Source of the DNA: Streptomyces sp. NBC_00483
GTDB lineage: Bacteria > Actinomycetota > Actinomycetes > Streptomycetales > Streptomycetaceae
Length of the DNA stretch: 64,000 nt
Reading direction: 5' to 3'
Assembly: GCF_036013745.1 (NCBI RefSeq)
Contig: NZ_CP107880.1
Span: 9,238,001 to 9,302,000, forward strand
Shown: in pieces, positions 25,600-34,573 of the stretch
Layout: each line of letters starts with the position of its first letter
Position numbering within the stretch: position 1 is the stretch's first letter
The notes under the pieces: model-generated
Databases searched by the model: none
What the model saw: the letters and a program-made list of their open reading frames with translations, nothing else
What the model was told of the DNA's origin: nothing
Position numbers and translations under genes: made by a program

Positions 25600-26502
25600 T
25601 CAGGGGCTCGCCCGGAACGCCCCCGGTGTCACCCCCGTACGCAGCCGGAAGAACTTTGTGAAGTCGCTCGGGTCGTCGAAGCCGAGGCGGGCCGCCACCT
25701 CCTTTGCCGGGAGGCCGCTGTGCCAGAGCAGGCGTTTGGCCTCCAGGAGGACCCGGTCGTCGACGTACTGCTTCGCGGTGCGGCCCGCCGCCGCGAGCGC
25801 GGCGCGGGTCAGGGTGCGGGGGCTGTAGCCGAGGGCCGACGCGTAGTCCTCGACCCGGCGGGTCACCGCGTGGTCGCGCTCCACCGCCGCGTGGAAGCGG
25901 TGGAAGGTGCCGGACGCGGCCGCGGGGCCCGGCTCCGGGGCGCGTACCTTCGCGAGGCGCATCACCAGCACCGACAGCAGCGCCCGCAGCGCCTCGGTGT
26001 GCGCCTGGAGGGGGAGCGAGGCCATCGACCCGTACTCGTACGCGAGGTGGTCGAGCGCCCGCCGCACCCCCTCCGCGTCCGGTCCCGCCGGTGTCAGCGG
26101 GCGCTGTTCGTACGGCGGGTCCATGTGCGCGGCCGAGACGATCGCGGGTGGCAGGAAACCTGCCTTGAAGACCACGTCCACGCCGTCCGCCGTCCTCAGG
26201 TCGCGGCCGAAGCGCTGCACCTGACCCGGCCGGATCCACAGCCACGAACCGGGCCGCAGCTCGTACTCGACGAAGTCCACCGCCACCTGCAGCGGACGCT
26301 CGCGCGCACCGATCAACTGGTGGAACGCGGGCCGCAGCGGCGCGTACGGATCGTTGCCGTGGCGCAGCGAACGGTCGTGGAGGTCGGCCAGCTCCTCGAC
26401 CTCCACGCCGGTCGGAGCGCCGACGTTCGGTGTGTATTCGAGGTCCCTGACGTCGGGGCGCTCCTCGCGGGCCACGCGGCGTTCCTGTCTGATTTTCCCC
26501 AT
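25600..26502 (-). CDS. AraC-family regulator, probably of the vdcBCD operon
   Basis: A 300-residue protein with the C-terminal pair of AraC helix-turn-helix motifs: ALGYSPRTLTRAALAAAG, then PAKEVAARLGFDDPSDFTKFFRLRTGVTPGAFR. The N-terminal 190 residues form an effector domain (PGSWLWIRPGQVQRF suggests a cupin-like sensor). It is divergent from vdcBCD across 83 bp, so it most likely activates the decarboxylase genes in response to an aromatic acid. The ATG at 26502 gives normal length, but the ribosome binding site is weak. Confidence 0.88.
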   Translation of the reverse strand: MGKIRQERRVAREERPDVRDLEYTPNVGAPTGVEVEELADLHDRSLRHGNDPYAPLRPAFHQLIGARERPLQVAVDFVEYELRPGSWLWIRPGQVQRFGRDLRTADGVDVVFKAGFLPPAIVSAAHMDPPYEQRPLTPAGPDAEGVRRALDHLAYEYGSMASLPLQAHTEALRALLSVLVMRLAKVRAPEPGPAAASGTFHRFHAAVERDHAVTRRVEDYASALGYSPRTLTRAALAAAGRTAKQYVDDRVLLEAKRLLWHSGLPAKEVAARLGFDDPSDFTKFFRLRTGVTPGAFRASP

Positions 26503-26585
26503 CGTGAGTCCCGAGCGTACCGCTGCCTCCCCCTTCCCGCCGCCTAGCGTGAAAGCACAGGTCAGCGACGTGTGAGGAGTGTCCT

Positions 26586-27221
26586 GTGCGATTGGTCGTG
26601 GGAATGACCGGGGCGACGGGAGCTCCGTTCGGTGTCCGTCTACTGGAATGTCTGCGCGAGCTGCCGGACGTGGAGACACATCTGGTGCTCTCCCGCTGGG
26701 CGCGCACCACGATCGAGCTTGAGACCGGCCGCTCCGCGGCGGAGGTCTCGGCGCTCGCCGACGTGACACACCACCCCGACGACCAGGGCGCCACCATCTC
26801 CTCCGGCTCCTTCCGCACCGACGGCATGGTCATCGTCCCGTGCTCGATGAAGACGCTCGCGGGGATCAGCGCCGGCTACGCCGAAGGGCTCGTGGCGCGC
26901 GCCGCGGACGTCGTCCTCAAGGAGCGCCGCAAGCTCGTCCTCGTCCCGCGCGAGACACCACTGAGCGAGATCCACCTGCGGAACATGCTCGAACTCGCCC
27001 GCATGAGCGTGCAGTTGGTGCCGCCCATGCCCGCCTTCTACAACAACCCGCGCACCATCGACGACATCGTCGACCACATCGTCGCGCGGGTCCTCGACCA
27101 GTTCGACCTGCCCGCCCCGGCCGCCGAGCGCTGGGCCGGCATGCGCGCCGCCCGCGCCGCCCGCACCGCGGCCGAGTCCGCAACCTCCGTACAGAACACA
27201 GGAGTTACCCATGCCCTATGA
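26586..27221 (+). CDS. vdcB: Flavin prenyltransferase, UbiX/VdcB type
   Basis: A 211-residue UbiX-family enzyme that makes the prenylated FMN cofactor needed by its UbiD-type partner. The FMN site is visible as VVGMTGATGAPFG, with SRWARTT, the VIVPCSMKTLAGISAGYAEG loop and the dimethylallyl-phosphate-binding RRKLVLVPRETPLSEIHL. Translation begins at GTG 26586, preceded by GAGGAG. The 3' end overlaps vdcC by 11 bp. A C-terminal Ala-rich tail of about 25 residues exceeds the compact family core. Confidence 0.92.
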   Translation: MRLVVGMTGATGAPFGVRLLECLRELPDVETHLVLSRWARTTIELETGRSAAEVSALADVTHHPDDQGATISSGSFRTDGMVIVPCSMKTLAGISAGYAEGLVARAADVVLKERRKLVLVPRETPLSEIHLRNMLELARMSVQLVPPMPAFYNNPRTIDDIVDHIVARVLDQFDLPAPAAERWAGMRAARAARTAAESATSVQNTGVTHAL

Positions 27222-28638
27222 CGATCTGCGCAGCTTCCTCGGCACCCTGGAGAAGGAGGGCCAGCTGCTGCGCATCTCCGACGAGGTGCTGCCCGAGCCC
27301 GACCTCGCGGCCGCCGCCAACGCGACGGGCCGCATCGGCGAGAACGCCCCCGCCCTCTTCTTCGACAACGTCAAGGGCTTCACCGACGCGCAGATCGCGA
27401 TGAACGTGCACGGCTCCTGGGCCAACCACGCGCTCGCGCTCGGACTGCCGAAGAACACCCCGGTCAAGGAGCAGGTCGAGGAGTTCGCGCGGCGCTGGGA
27501 CGCCTTCCCCGTCGCCCCCGAACGCCGCGAGGACGCGCCCTGGCGCGAGAACACCCAGGAGGGCGAGGACGTCGACCTGTTCTCCGTCCTTCCGCTGTTC
27601 CGCCTCAACGACGGTGACGGCGGCTTCTACCTCGACAAGGCCGCCGTCGTCTCCCGCGACCCCGAGGACCCGGAGAACTTCGGCAAGCAGAACGTCGGCA
27701 TCTACCGCATCGAGGCCCTCGGCGCGAACCGCCTCGCCATCCAGCCCGTGCCCGTGCACGACGTCGCGATCCACCTGAACAAGGCCGAGGAGGTCGGCGA
27801 GGACCTGCCCATCGCCATCACGCTGGGCAACGACCCGGTGATGGCGATCGTCGCCGGCATGCCGATGGCGTACGACCAGAGCGAGTTCGAGATGGCCGGC
27901 GCCCTGCGCGGCGCGCCCGCCCCGATCGCCACCGCGCCGCTCACCGGCTTCGACGTGCCGTGGGGCAGCGAGGTCGTCATCGAAGGCGTCATCGAGTCGC
28001 GGAAGCGTCAAATCGAGGGCCCCTTCGGGGAGTTCACCGGTCACTACTCGGGCGGGCGTCGGATGCCCGTCGTCCGCATCGACCGGATCTCGTACCGTAC
28101 GAACCCGGTCTTCGAGTCCCTCTACCTCGGCATGCCGTGGACGGAGTGCGACTACCTCGTCGGACCCAACACGTGCGTGCCGCTGCTCAAGCAGCTGCGC
28201 GAGGCGTTCCCCGAGGTGCAGGCCGTCAACGCCATGTACACCCACGGCCTGATGGTGATCATCTCGACGAAGAAGCGGTACGGCGGCTTCGCCAAGGCCG
28301 TCGGCATGCGCGCGATGACGACGCCGCACGGGCTCGGATACGTGGCCCAGGTGATCGTCGTCGACGAGGACGTGGACCCCTTCAACCTGCCGCAGGTCAT
28401 GTGGGCCATGTCGGCGAAGGTCAACCCGAAGGAGGACGTGGTGATCATCCCGAACCTGTCCGTCCTGGAACTCGCTCCCGCCTCGGAGCCCGCGGGCATC
28501 ACGAGCAAGATGATCATCGACGCGACGACCCCGGTGGCACCCGACGTCCGCGGCAACTTCTCCACGCCGGCCAAGGACCTGCCCGAGACGGCCGAGTGGG
28601 CGAAGCGTCTGCAGGACATGATCGCGGCCCGCCACTGA
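27211..28638 (+). CDS. vdcC: Non-oxidative hydroxyarylic acid decarboxylase, UbiD/VdcC type
   Basis: A 475-residue UbiD-family decarboxylase using prenylated FMN. Characteristic segments are IGIYRI-type NVGIYRIEALG, EFEMAGALRG, the Glu-rich VIEGVIESRKRQIEGPFGEF (which provides active-site Glu and Arg) and the C-terminal DVRGNFSTP. The vdcB-vdcC-vdcD order is that of the Streptomyces vanillate decarboxylase system and the related Bacillus bsdBCD set, so substrates such as vanillate or 4-hydroxybenzoate, giving guaiacol or phenol, are expected. Confidence 0.92.
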   Translation: MPYDDLRSFLGTLEKEGQLLRISDEVLPEPDLAAAANATGRIGENAPALFFDNVKGFTDAQIAMNVHGSWANHALALGLPKNTPVKEQVEEFARRWDAFPVAPERREDAPWRENTQEGEDVDLFSVLPLFRLNDGDGGFYLDKAAVVSRDPEDPENFGKQNVGIYRIEALGANRLAIQPVPVHDVAIHLNKAEEVGEDLPIAITLGNDPVMAIVAGMPMAYDQSEFEMAGALRGAPAPIATAPLTGFDVPWGSEVVIEGVIESRKRQIEGPFGEFTGHYSGGRRMPVVRIDRISYRTNPVFESLYLGMPWTECDYLVGPNTCVPLLKQLREAFPEVQAVNAMYTHGLMVIISTKKRYGGFAKAVGMRAMTTPHGLGYVAQVIVVDEDVDPFNLPQVMWAMSAKVNPKEDVVIIPNLSVLELAPASEPAGITSKMIIDATTPVAPDVRGNFSTPAKDLPETAEWAKRLQDMIAARH

Positions 28639-28691
28639 CCCCCGCCGTCCCCTCTCTCCCTGTCCTTCTTTCTCCAGAAAGGTCAACGCCC

Positions 28692-28940
28692 ATGAACAGC
28701 AAGCTGGTTGACGGCGCCGAGTGTCCGCGCTGCCCCGCCGACACCATCACCCACCTCGCCACGTCCCCGGTCCCCGGAGTATGGGACGTACTCCAGTGCA
28801 CCCACTGCCTCTACACCTGGCGCACGAGCGAACCCGACCGCCGCACCCGCCGCGACGCCTACCCCGAGGCCTTCAAGCTGACGGACGCCGACATCGAGAA
28901 CGCGATCGAGGTCCCGGCGGTGCCGCCGCTGCGCGTTTGA
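28692..28940 (+). CDS. vdcD: Small zinc-ribbon-like decarboxylase subunit, VdcD type
   Basis: An 82-residue protein with two Cys pairs, ECPRCP and LQCTHCLYTWRTSEP, that probably bind zinc, and a C-terminal DADIENAIEVPAVPPLR typical of VdcD/BsdD subunits. It is required alongside the UbiD and UbiX components in the described systems, although its exact role is not understood. AAAGG precedes the ATG. It lies 53 bp after vdcC in the same operon. Confidence 0.88.
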   Translation: MNSKLVDGAECPRCPADTITHLATSPVPGVWDVLQCTHCLYTWRTSEPDRRTRRDAYPEAFKLTDADIENAIEVPAVPPLRV

Positions 28941-28992
28941 CCTTGACACGGTGACAAGGTCTTCACTGCTGTTCGAGGAGGTGGTCTCGATC

Positions 28993-29778
28993 ATGATCAC
29001 TGGGCAGGACACGGAGACCTTGCGCGCACTGCGGGGGCTGGCGGACCGCGATGCGTCGGTGCGGCTGCGGGCCGCGATGGCGGTCGGCTCGTCGCCCGAC
29101 CCGGGGTTCGTCGGCACGCTCGTCGAGCGGTGCGCGGTCGAGCCGGAGTTCTACGTTCGCGACATGCTGACCTGGGCGCTCACCCGCCACCCGGCGGCCC
29201 TGACGCTCCCCGCGCTGCTGCGCGAGGTGCGCTCGGGGCCGGCGCAGGCGCGGAGCCAGGCGCTGCACACGCTCTCCAAGATCGGGGACCGGAGCGCGTG
29301 GCCGGTGATCACGCGGGAGCTGTTGACGGACGCCGACGACGAGGTGGCGCGCAGTGCTTGGCGGGCCGCCGTCGTGCTCGTACCGGACGACGGCACGGGC
29401 GTCGATACGGACGGCGGTACGGACGGCGGTACGGACGGCGGTACGGACGGCGGTACGGACGGCGGTACGGGCGGCGCTACGGGCGGCGGCGCAGAGAACG
29501 AGAAGGCCGCCCTCGCCGCCGTACTCGTGACGCAGCTCGGCCGCGGCGGGCGGGAGACGCAGCTGAGCCTGGGCCGGGCCCTGGTCGATCTCGGTGACGT
29601 GGCGATGCCCGCGCTGCGCACCGCGGCGACCGCCTCCGACCCGGACGTGCGCGCGCACGCGCTCGCCACGCAACAGGTGCTGCGCGACCCGGACACCGGG
29701 TTCGGCTTCGCGATCGAGGAGGCGAAGCGCGTCGTGGCCCTCGACGGGGCTCCCGTGGTGGACGATGAAGTGTGTTGA
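28993..29778 (+). CDS. HEAT-repeat protein of unknown function
   Basis: A 261-residue protein composed of HEAT-like helical repeats (for example LADRDASVRLRAAMAVGSS, HTLSKIGDRSAWPVITREL, and LRTAATASDPDVRAHALAT). A low-complexity Gly-Thr-Asp linker lies near residues 140-165. HEAT solenoids bind proteins, and no catalytic motif is seen. GAGGAG upstream supports the ATG at 28993; a GTG at 28951 is an alternative. Its stop overlaps the next gene by 7 bp. That neighbour carries a MerR domain plus similar repeats, so the two probably work together. Confidence 0.75.
   Translation: MITGQDTETLRALRGLADRDASVRLRAAMAVGSSPDPGFVGTLVERCAVEPEFYVRDMLTWALTRHPAALTLPALLREVRSGPAQARSQALHTLSKIGDRSAWPVITRELLTDADDEVARSAWRAAVVLVPDDGTGVDTDGGTDGGTDGGTDGGTDGGTGGATGGGAENEKAALAAVLVTQLGRGGRETQLSLGRALVDLGDVAMPALRTAATASDPDVRAHALATQQVLRDPDTGFGFAIEEAKRVVALDGAPVVDDEVC
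29413..29484 (+). repeat. 12-bp in-frame tandem repeat encoding a Gly-Gly-Thr-Asp linker
   Basis: GGCGGTACGGAC occurs four times perfectly (29413, 29425, 29437, 29449) and then twice in diverged form. Each unit adds four residues to an exposed linker between HEAT segments. It is prone to slippage, so the linker length probably varies among strains. Confidence 0.8.
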
Positions 29779-30869
29779 TCGGTGAGGTGGCGCGAAGGTC
29801 CGGGGTCAGTGCCCGCATGCTCAGGCACTACGAGTCGCTGGGCCTGGTGCGGCCCTCGGAGCGCACGGGCTCCGGGTACCGGGAGTACTCGGGCGACGAC
29901 ATCCGGCGGATCTTCCACATCGAGAGCCTGCGATCGCTGGGGCTCTCGCTGCGCGAGATCGGGCGGGCGCTCGACGAACCGGGCTTCACGCCCTCGTCGC
30001 TCGTCGGCGATCTCATCCGGCAGACGCGTGAACGCATCGCGGCCGAGACCGAGTTGCTCACCCGTCTCAACCGGATCGACGCGGCGGAACCCGGGGGCTG
30101 GGAGGAGGTTCTCCAAGTCGTCGCACTGCTCCAGGCGTTGAGCTCGAAGAGCGCCGACGCCCGGCAGCGTGCGGCCCTTTCGTCGGGCGGCCAGGACGCG
30201 CTGCCCGTGGCGGCCCTGGTCGAGGCGGTGTTGAGCGAGACGGACACGAATGTCGCCGGGGCGCTGCGCTGGGCGCTGGTGCGTTCGGGCGGCGCCGACA
30301 GCCTGCCGCTGCTGGTGCAGGCGCTCGGCTCGCCGGAGGCCGCCGTTCGGGAGCGGGCCGCTCAGTGCCTCGCCGAGCTGCCCGGCGACGAGGCCACCGC
30401 TGAGTTGCGGCACGCCCTCGTGGGCCCCGACGCCGTGGTCAGGGGGCGCGCCGCCGTGGCACTCGGCAACCGGGGAGCGGCCGACGCGATCCCGGAGCTG
30501 ATCGACATGATCGTGGCGGGCAGGAACGACACGGACGCGGCGGATGCGCTGAGCGTGTTGGCGGTCGAACCCGCATCGGCGGGCGCCACCGGGTCGGCGG
30601 TCGACCCCGCACCGGGCGCCACCGCACCGGCGGTCGTCACCACGTCGGCGGAGGCCACCGCACCGGCGGAGCGCATCGCCACCGCACTCGTCGACCGCCT
30701 CGACCGCCCCGCCACCGAAGCCCCCGCCCGCGGCCGGCTCACGCAGGCGCTCGCAGGCATCCCGGGGGCAACGGCGACGCAAGCGCTCGTCGAGCTGGCG
30801 GACGACGAGGACCGCGCCGTGGCCGTGACCGCGACGTACCTTCTCCGGCTGCGTGACGGCGAACGCTGA
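29772..30869 (+). CDS. MerR-type DNA-binding domain fused to HEAT repeats
   Basis: A 365-residue protein. Residues 1-70 form a MerR winged helix (LIGEVARRSGVSARMLRHYESLGLV, read in two parts, then SGYREYSGDDIRRI) followed by a dimerisation coiled coil to about 115. Residues 150-245 are HEAT repeats (LPLLVQALGSPEAAVRERAA; VVRGRAAVALGNRGAADAIP), then an Ala/Thr/Pro linker and a final repeat. Ordinary MerR sensors carry a ligand or metal pocket at this position, so a protein-binding solenoid implies response to a partner protein. The GTG start overlaps the preceding HEAT gene. Confidence 0.82.
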   Translation: MLIGEVARRSGVSARMLRHYESLGLVRPSERTGSGYREYSGDDIRRIFHIESLRSLGLSLREIGRALDEPGFTPSSLVGDLIRQTRERIAAETELLTRLNRIDAAEPGGWEEVLQVVALLQALSSKSADARQRAALSSGGQDALPVAALVEAVLSETDTNVAGALRWALVRSGGADSLPLLVQALGSPEAAVRERAAQCLAELPGDEATAELRHALVGPDAVVRGRAAVALGNRGAADAIPELIDMIVAGRNDTDAADALSVLAVEPASAGATGSAVDPAPGATAPAVVTTSAEATAPAERIATALVDRLDRPATEAPARGRLTQALAGIPGATATQALVELADDEDRAVAVTATYLLRLRDGER

Positions 30870-30906
30870 CGTCAGGATCAGCGACGTACGCAGGGGAGCA
30901 CCCGGC

Positions 30907-31440
30907 TCAAGCCCGCAGGGCCGTCCCCTTGCCGGCCAGCTCCTCCTTCAGCACGCGCACGGCCTTCGGGCCGACGCCGTGCAGCGCGAGCAGCTCGGCC
31001 TCCGAATGCCGGGCCACCCGCTCAAGCGTGTCGATGCCCGCGCCCAGCAGGGCCCGGGTGGCGGGCCTGCCGATGGCGGCCGGAAGGTCACCCGTCGCGT
31101 CGGCGGCGGAGGCGGCGTCCATGGCCGCCACGAGCCGCTTCGGCGCCCGGTTCGACCAGGCGGCCCGCACCAGCGCGTTGAGGTCCTTGCCGTTCGCCTC
31201 GGCCAGGGCGAGCCGCACCCCGATCGTCGCACCCGAGCGCAGCACGGCCTCCGCCCCGGCGTGCGTGGCGAGTGCCGCCCGGGCGTCGTCCTCGGACAGC
31301 CGGAGCTGTACGCACCCGTCCTTGGTCAGCGACGCGAAACCCTTGCCCCGTACGGAGAAGGCGACCATGCCGAAGTGGCGTCCCTCCTCGGTCTCCGGGA
31401 GAGCGAGCGCGGCCTTGCGCAGCTGGGCGATCGTCGTCAT
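30907..31440 (-). CDS. YjbR/MmcQ-like protein with a C-terminal helix-hairpin-helix
   Basis: A 177-residue protein. Residues 1-105 resemble YjbR/MmcQ (LPETEEGRHFGMVAFSVRGKG; WSNRAPKRLVAAMD), a fold proposed to bind DNA or nucleotides. Residues 125-172 form a helix-hairpin-helix (LLGAGIDTLERVARHSEAEL, LLALHGVGPKAVRVLKEEL) of the kind that grips DNA backbones. The gene is convergent with the MerR-HEAT gene. Function is unknown; DNA binding is plausible. Confidence 0.75.
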   Translation of the reverse strand: MTTIAQLRKAALALPETEEGRHFGMVAFSVRGKGFASLTKDGCVQLRLSEDDARAALATHAGAEAVLRSGATIGVRLALAEANGKDLNALVRAAWSNRAPKRLVAAMDAASAADATGDLPAAIGRPATRALLGAGIDTLERVARHSEAELLALHGVGPKAVRVLKEELAGKGTALRA

Positions 31441-31462
31441 GCCACCAGCATGGCAGCAGGTG

Positions 31463-32389
31463 TCACTTCAGCCAGCTGTCCACCAGCTGCTTGTTGTCCG
31501 CGATCCACTCCTTCGCCGCGGCCTGCTCGTTACCCGTCCCCTTCTTCTGGAGGAGGAGTTCCAGGCTGCCGAGCTGGCTGCTCGTGAGGTGGAAGTTCTT
31601 GAGCCAGCCCGCGACCTCGGGGTTGGCCTTGGAGTAGCCCTTGGAGGCGACCATCTGGACCTTGTCGGGCTTGCCGTAGGCCTTCTTGGTGTCCTTGAGG
31701 ACCTTCAGCGGCATCGAGGTGTACGCCCAGTGCGGCCGCCAGAGCGTGACCACGATGGGCTTCTCGTCCTTGACCGCCTTCTTCAGGGCGGAGAGCATCG
31801 CCGACGTGCTGGACTCGGTGAGGTCGTACTCGCTCTTGAGGCCGTAGTCCGGCAGCACGGGGTCGCGGGTCAGGCGCATCAGGCCGGAGCCCGCCTCGAT
31901 GCCCACGATCTTGCCGCCGAACTCCTTGGACTTCCCCTTGAGGTCCTCGATGGTGTTGACGTCCTTGACGTACTTGGGGACGGTCAGGTTGAGGTCGGCC
32001 GGCTCGTACCAGGTGCCGAGCTTCTCCATCTTGGGGCCGAGCTTTTTCCAATAGGTCTCGTGGGTGACCGGCAGCCAGGCGTCGAGGTAGATGTCGGCCT
32101 GCTTATTGGCGACGCCGGTGTAGGTGCTGGCGACGTCCAGGTCACGGACGTCGACCTTGTACCCCTTGTCCTCCAGGATCTGCTTCCAGAGGAAGGTCGC
32201 GGAGACTCCCTCGTCCCATCCGGCGACGTAGGCCAGCTTGACCGTCTTCGAGCCACCGCTACCGCTGTCGTCGTCGGATCCCCCCTCGACCTTGGAGGTG
32301 TTGCCGCTGCATGCGGTGGCGAGCAGGGTGAGGGCGGCGGCGGTACAGCCGAACAGGTAGGTGGTGCGGCGGCGGCGGTTGCGGATCAT
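31463..32389 (-). CDS. proX: Betaine-binding lipoprotein (ProX/OpuAC type)
   Basis: A 308-residue substrate-binding protein with a signal peptide ending in a lipobox (LLATAC). Segments such as VKLAYVAGWDEGVSATFLWK, IYLDAWLPVTHETYW and VVTLWRPHWAYTSM contain the aromatic residues that box quaternary ammonium groups in this family. CAGGAG lies 8 nt before the ATG at 32389. It is the last of the three transporter genes proV-proW-proX. Nearby demethylation genes suggest that the betaine is taken up as a nutrient as well as an osmoprotectant. Confidence 0.9.
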   Translation of the reverse strand: MIRNRRRRTTYLFGCTAAALTLLATACSGNTSKVEGGSDDDSGSGGSKTVKLAYVAGWDEGVSATFLWKQILEDKGYKVDVRDLDVASTYTGVANKQADIYLDAWLPVTHETYWKKLGPKMEKLGTWYEPADLNLTVPKYVKDVNTIEDLKGKSKEFGGKIVGIEAGSGLMRLTRDPVLPDYGLKSEYDLTESSTSAMLSALKKAVKDEKPIVVTLWRPHWAYTSMPLKVLKDTKKAYGKPDKVQMVASKGYSKANPEVAGWLKNFHLTSSQLGSLELLLQKKGTGNEQAAAKEWIADNKQLVDSWLK

Positions 32390-32406
32390 GGCTGGAGCTC
32401 CTGTCT

Positions 32407-33330
32407 TCACGCGGAAACCGGAGTGGTGGACGAGGCGGGAGAGGACGACTTCTCCGTGTCGGCCACCGGGGTCTTGCCGGTGCGCCCGCGCCCCGGCCAG
32501 CGGCGTATGCGGGGTGTGGCGAGGGCACTGGTGGTGCGGTCGAGGAAGATGGCGAGGAACACGACGGCGAGGCCGCCCTGGAAGCCGATCCCGACGTCGA
32601 GCTGGCTGATGCCGCGCACCACGATGGTCCCCAGACCGTCGGCACCGACCATGCCGGCGATGACGACCATGGAGAGCGCCAGCATGATGACCTGGTTGAT
32701 GCCGGCCATGATCGAGGGCAGGGCCAGGGGGAGTTGGACACCGCGCAGGATCTGCCCGTTCCGGGCGCCGAAGGCGTGCGCGGCTTCCACGACCTCCCGA
32801 TCGACCTGCCGGATGCCCAGTTCGGTGAGGCGCACGGCGGGCGAGATGGCGAAGAGGATGGTGGCGACGACGCCGGGGACGAGTCCGATGCCGAAGAAGA
32901 AGACGGCCGGGATGAGGTAGACGAACACCGGCAGCGTCTGCAGGAAGTCGAGAACGGGCCGAACCAGGGCGCTGACCAGCGGACTTCGGGCGGCCCAGAT
33001 GCCGATGGGTACCCCGATGACCACGGCGAACACCGATGCGACCACGACGACGGCGAGCGTCTGCATCGCCGGGGTCCACAGGCCCATGCCCTGGATGAGG
33101 AGGAACGCGCCCAGGGTGTAGAGGGCGAAGAACCAGCCGCGTGCGAAGAACGCCAGGATGGTGAACACCGCGATGATGACCACCATGTGAGGGGCCGTCA
33201 GTACGTACAGGACCGCGTTGACGAGTTCCGTCATCACGGTGGTGACGGCGTCGAAGAGGCCGCTGAGGTTCTCGGTCAGCCAGTCGACGGCCTTGTTGAC
33301 CGGGGTGCCGAGATCAACGCTGAACAGCAT
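32407..33330 (-). CDS. proW: Betaine ABC transporter permease (ProW/OpuAB type)
   Basis: A 307-residue integral membrane protein with an N-terminal amphipathic segment (VNKAVDWLTENLSGLFDAVT), typical of ProW, followed by helices and the coupling loop around VVEAAHAFGARNGQIL. The Pro/Ser-rich C-terminal tail of about 45 residues is variable. The start overlaps the proV end by 17 bp, so the two are co-translated. Confidence 0.9.
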   Translation of the reverse strand: MLFSVDLGTPVNKAVDWLTENLSGLFDAVTTVMTELVNAVLYVLTAPHMVVIIAVFTILAFFARGWFFALYTLGAFLLIQGMGLWTPAMQTLAVVVVASVFAVVIGVPIGIWAARSPLVSALVRPVLDFLQTLPVFVYLIPAVFFFGIGLVPGVVATILFAISPAVRLTELGIRQVDREVVEAAHAFGARNGQILRGVQLPLALPSIMAGINQVIMLALSMVVIAGMVGADGLGTIVVRGISQLDVGIGFQGGLAVVFLAIFLDRTTSALATPRIRRWPGRGRTGKTPVADTEKSSSPASSTTPVSA

Positions 33331-34519
33331 CGGCCACCTCCTCTTGAGTGCTGCCCGATGTTTCCGAAGTATCGCCCTCTTCGCGGGAGTTGGGTGCTTC
33401 TGGTGCAGAGAGAGCGGTGAGCAGTGCCGCGCGTGGTACGACGCCGAGGAGCCGGCCGTCGTCGTCGGTCACGGCCAGCGGAACCGCGTACCGCCCGGCC
33501 GCCGGGAACAGATCCACGAGCAGCGTGTCGGGGCCCGCCCGCCCGTATGTGTCGGTCAGGCTCTCCGGGCTGTCGCGCAGCGAGGCGTGCCCCGCGTCGG
33601 CGGCCCGTGCGATGTCCTCGGTGTGCGCCACACCGGAGACGAGGCCGTCGCTGTCGAGCACGTAGACGGCGCCGGCCTCGATGTCGGCCATGGCGCGAAG
33701 GACATCGCGCGGGGCGTCGTCGAGGCCGGCTGTCGTCAGCGGCTCGCGCATGACGGCGCGGGCGGTCAGCACGCGGGAACGGTCCACGTCGGAGACGAAG
33801 TCGCGTACGTAGGCGTCGGCGGGGGAGTCGAGGATGTCGGTCGCGGTGCCGAGCTGTACGACGCCGCCGTCCCGCATGACCATGATCCGGTCGCCGAGCC
33901 GCATCGCCTCGTTGAGGTCGTGGGTGACGAAGACGATGGTGCGGCGCAGATCGCGCTGCAGGCCGAGCAGTAGATCCTGCATGTCCCGGCGGATCAGGGG
34001 GTCGAGCGCGCTGAACGGCTCGTCCATGAGCATGACTTCGGCATCCGTGGCCAGCGCGCGGGCCAGGCCGACGCGCTGCCGCATACCGCCGGAGAGTGCG
34101 CTGGGGTAGGCCTCGGCCCAGTCGGAGAGGCCGACGGTGCTGAGCGCCCAGTCGGAGCGCTCCTTTCGCTCGGCGGCGGTGCCGCCGCGCAGTTGGATGC
34201 CGTACGCGGCGTTCTCGCGGACCGTGCGGTGGGGGAAGAGCGCGAAGTGCTGGAAGATCATGTTGACCTTGCGATTGCGCAGCTCGCGCAGGTCCGCATC
34301 GTTCATGGCCAGCAAGTCCCGGCTGTCGACGCGGAGTTCGCCCGATGTCGGCTCGATGAGACGGTTGAGCATCCGGAGCAGAGTCGACTTCCCGGACCCG
34401 GACAGGCCCATGACGACGAAGAGTTCGCCGGGTTCGACGGTGAAGGACACATCGCGCACGGCATGCACCGTGTTGTCGGCGGATTCAAAAACCTTGTTAA
34501 GCCGTGCTGCTTCTATCAC
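33314..34519 (-). CDS. proV: Betaine ABC transporter ATPase with CBS domains (ProV/OpuAA type)
   Basis: A 401-residue ATPase: Walker A GLSGSGKST, Q-loop FQHFALFPH, signature LSGGMRQR, Walker B VMLMDEPFSALD and switch VTHDLNEA. A tandem CBS pair occupies about residues 280-385 (DVLRAMADIEAGAVYVLD; VPLAVTDDDGRLLGVV) and in OpuA-type systems senses ionic strength or nucleotides. The GTG at 34519 is chosen because GGAGG precedes it at good spacing and the family starts VIEAARLNKVF; a longer frame to 34639 would run through the IclR-type operator. Confidence 0.9.
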   Translation of the reverse strand: MIEAARLNKVFESADNTVHAVRDVSFTVEPGELFVVMGLSGSGKSTLLRMLNRLIEPTSGELRVDSRDLLAMNDADLRELRNRKVNMIFQHFALFPHRTVRENAAYGIQLRGGTAAERKERSDWALSTVGLSDWAEAYPSALSGGMRQRVGLARALATDAEVMLMDEPFSALDPLIRRDMQDLLLGLQRDLRRTIVFVTHDLNEAMRLGDRIMVMRDGGVVQLGTATDILDSPADAYVRDFVSDVDRSRVLTARAVMREPLTTAGLDDAPRDVLRAMADIEAGAVYVLDSDGLVSGVAHTEDIARAADAGHASLRDSPESLTDTYGRAGPDTLLVDLFPAAGRYAVPLAVTDDDGRLLGVVPRAALLTALSAPEAPNSREEGDTSETSGSTQEEVADAVQR

Positions 34520-34573
34520 CGTGCCCCACCTCCAGGGGTCCGCGCGGGGCGGTTGGAACAAGTCCGGGCTGGT

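Noticed and set aside
29413..29484. Regular 12-bp repeats considered as a CRISPR-like or regulatory array
   Set aside because: No unique spacers are present, and the units are in frame inside a coding linker.
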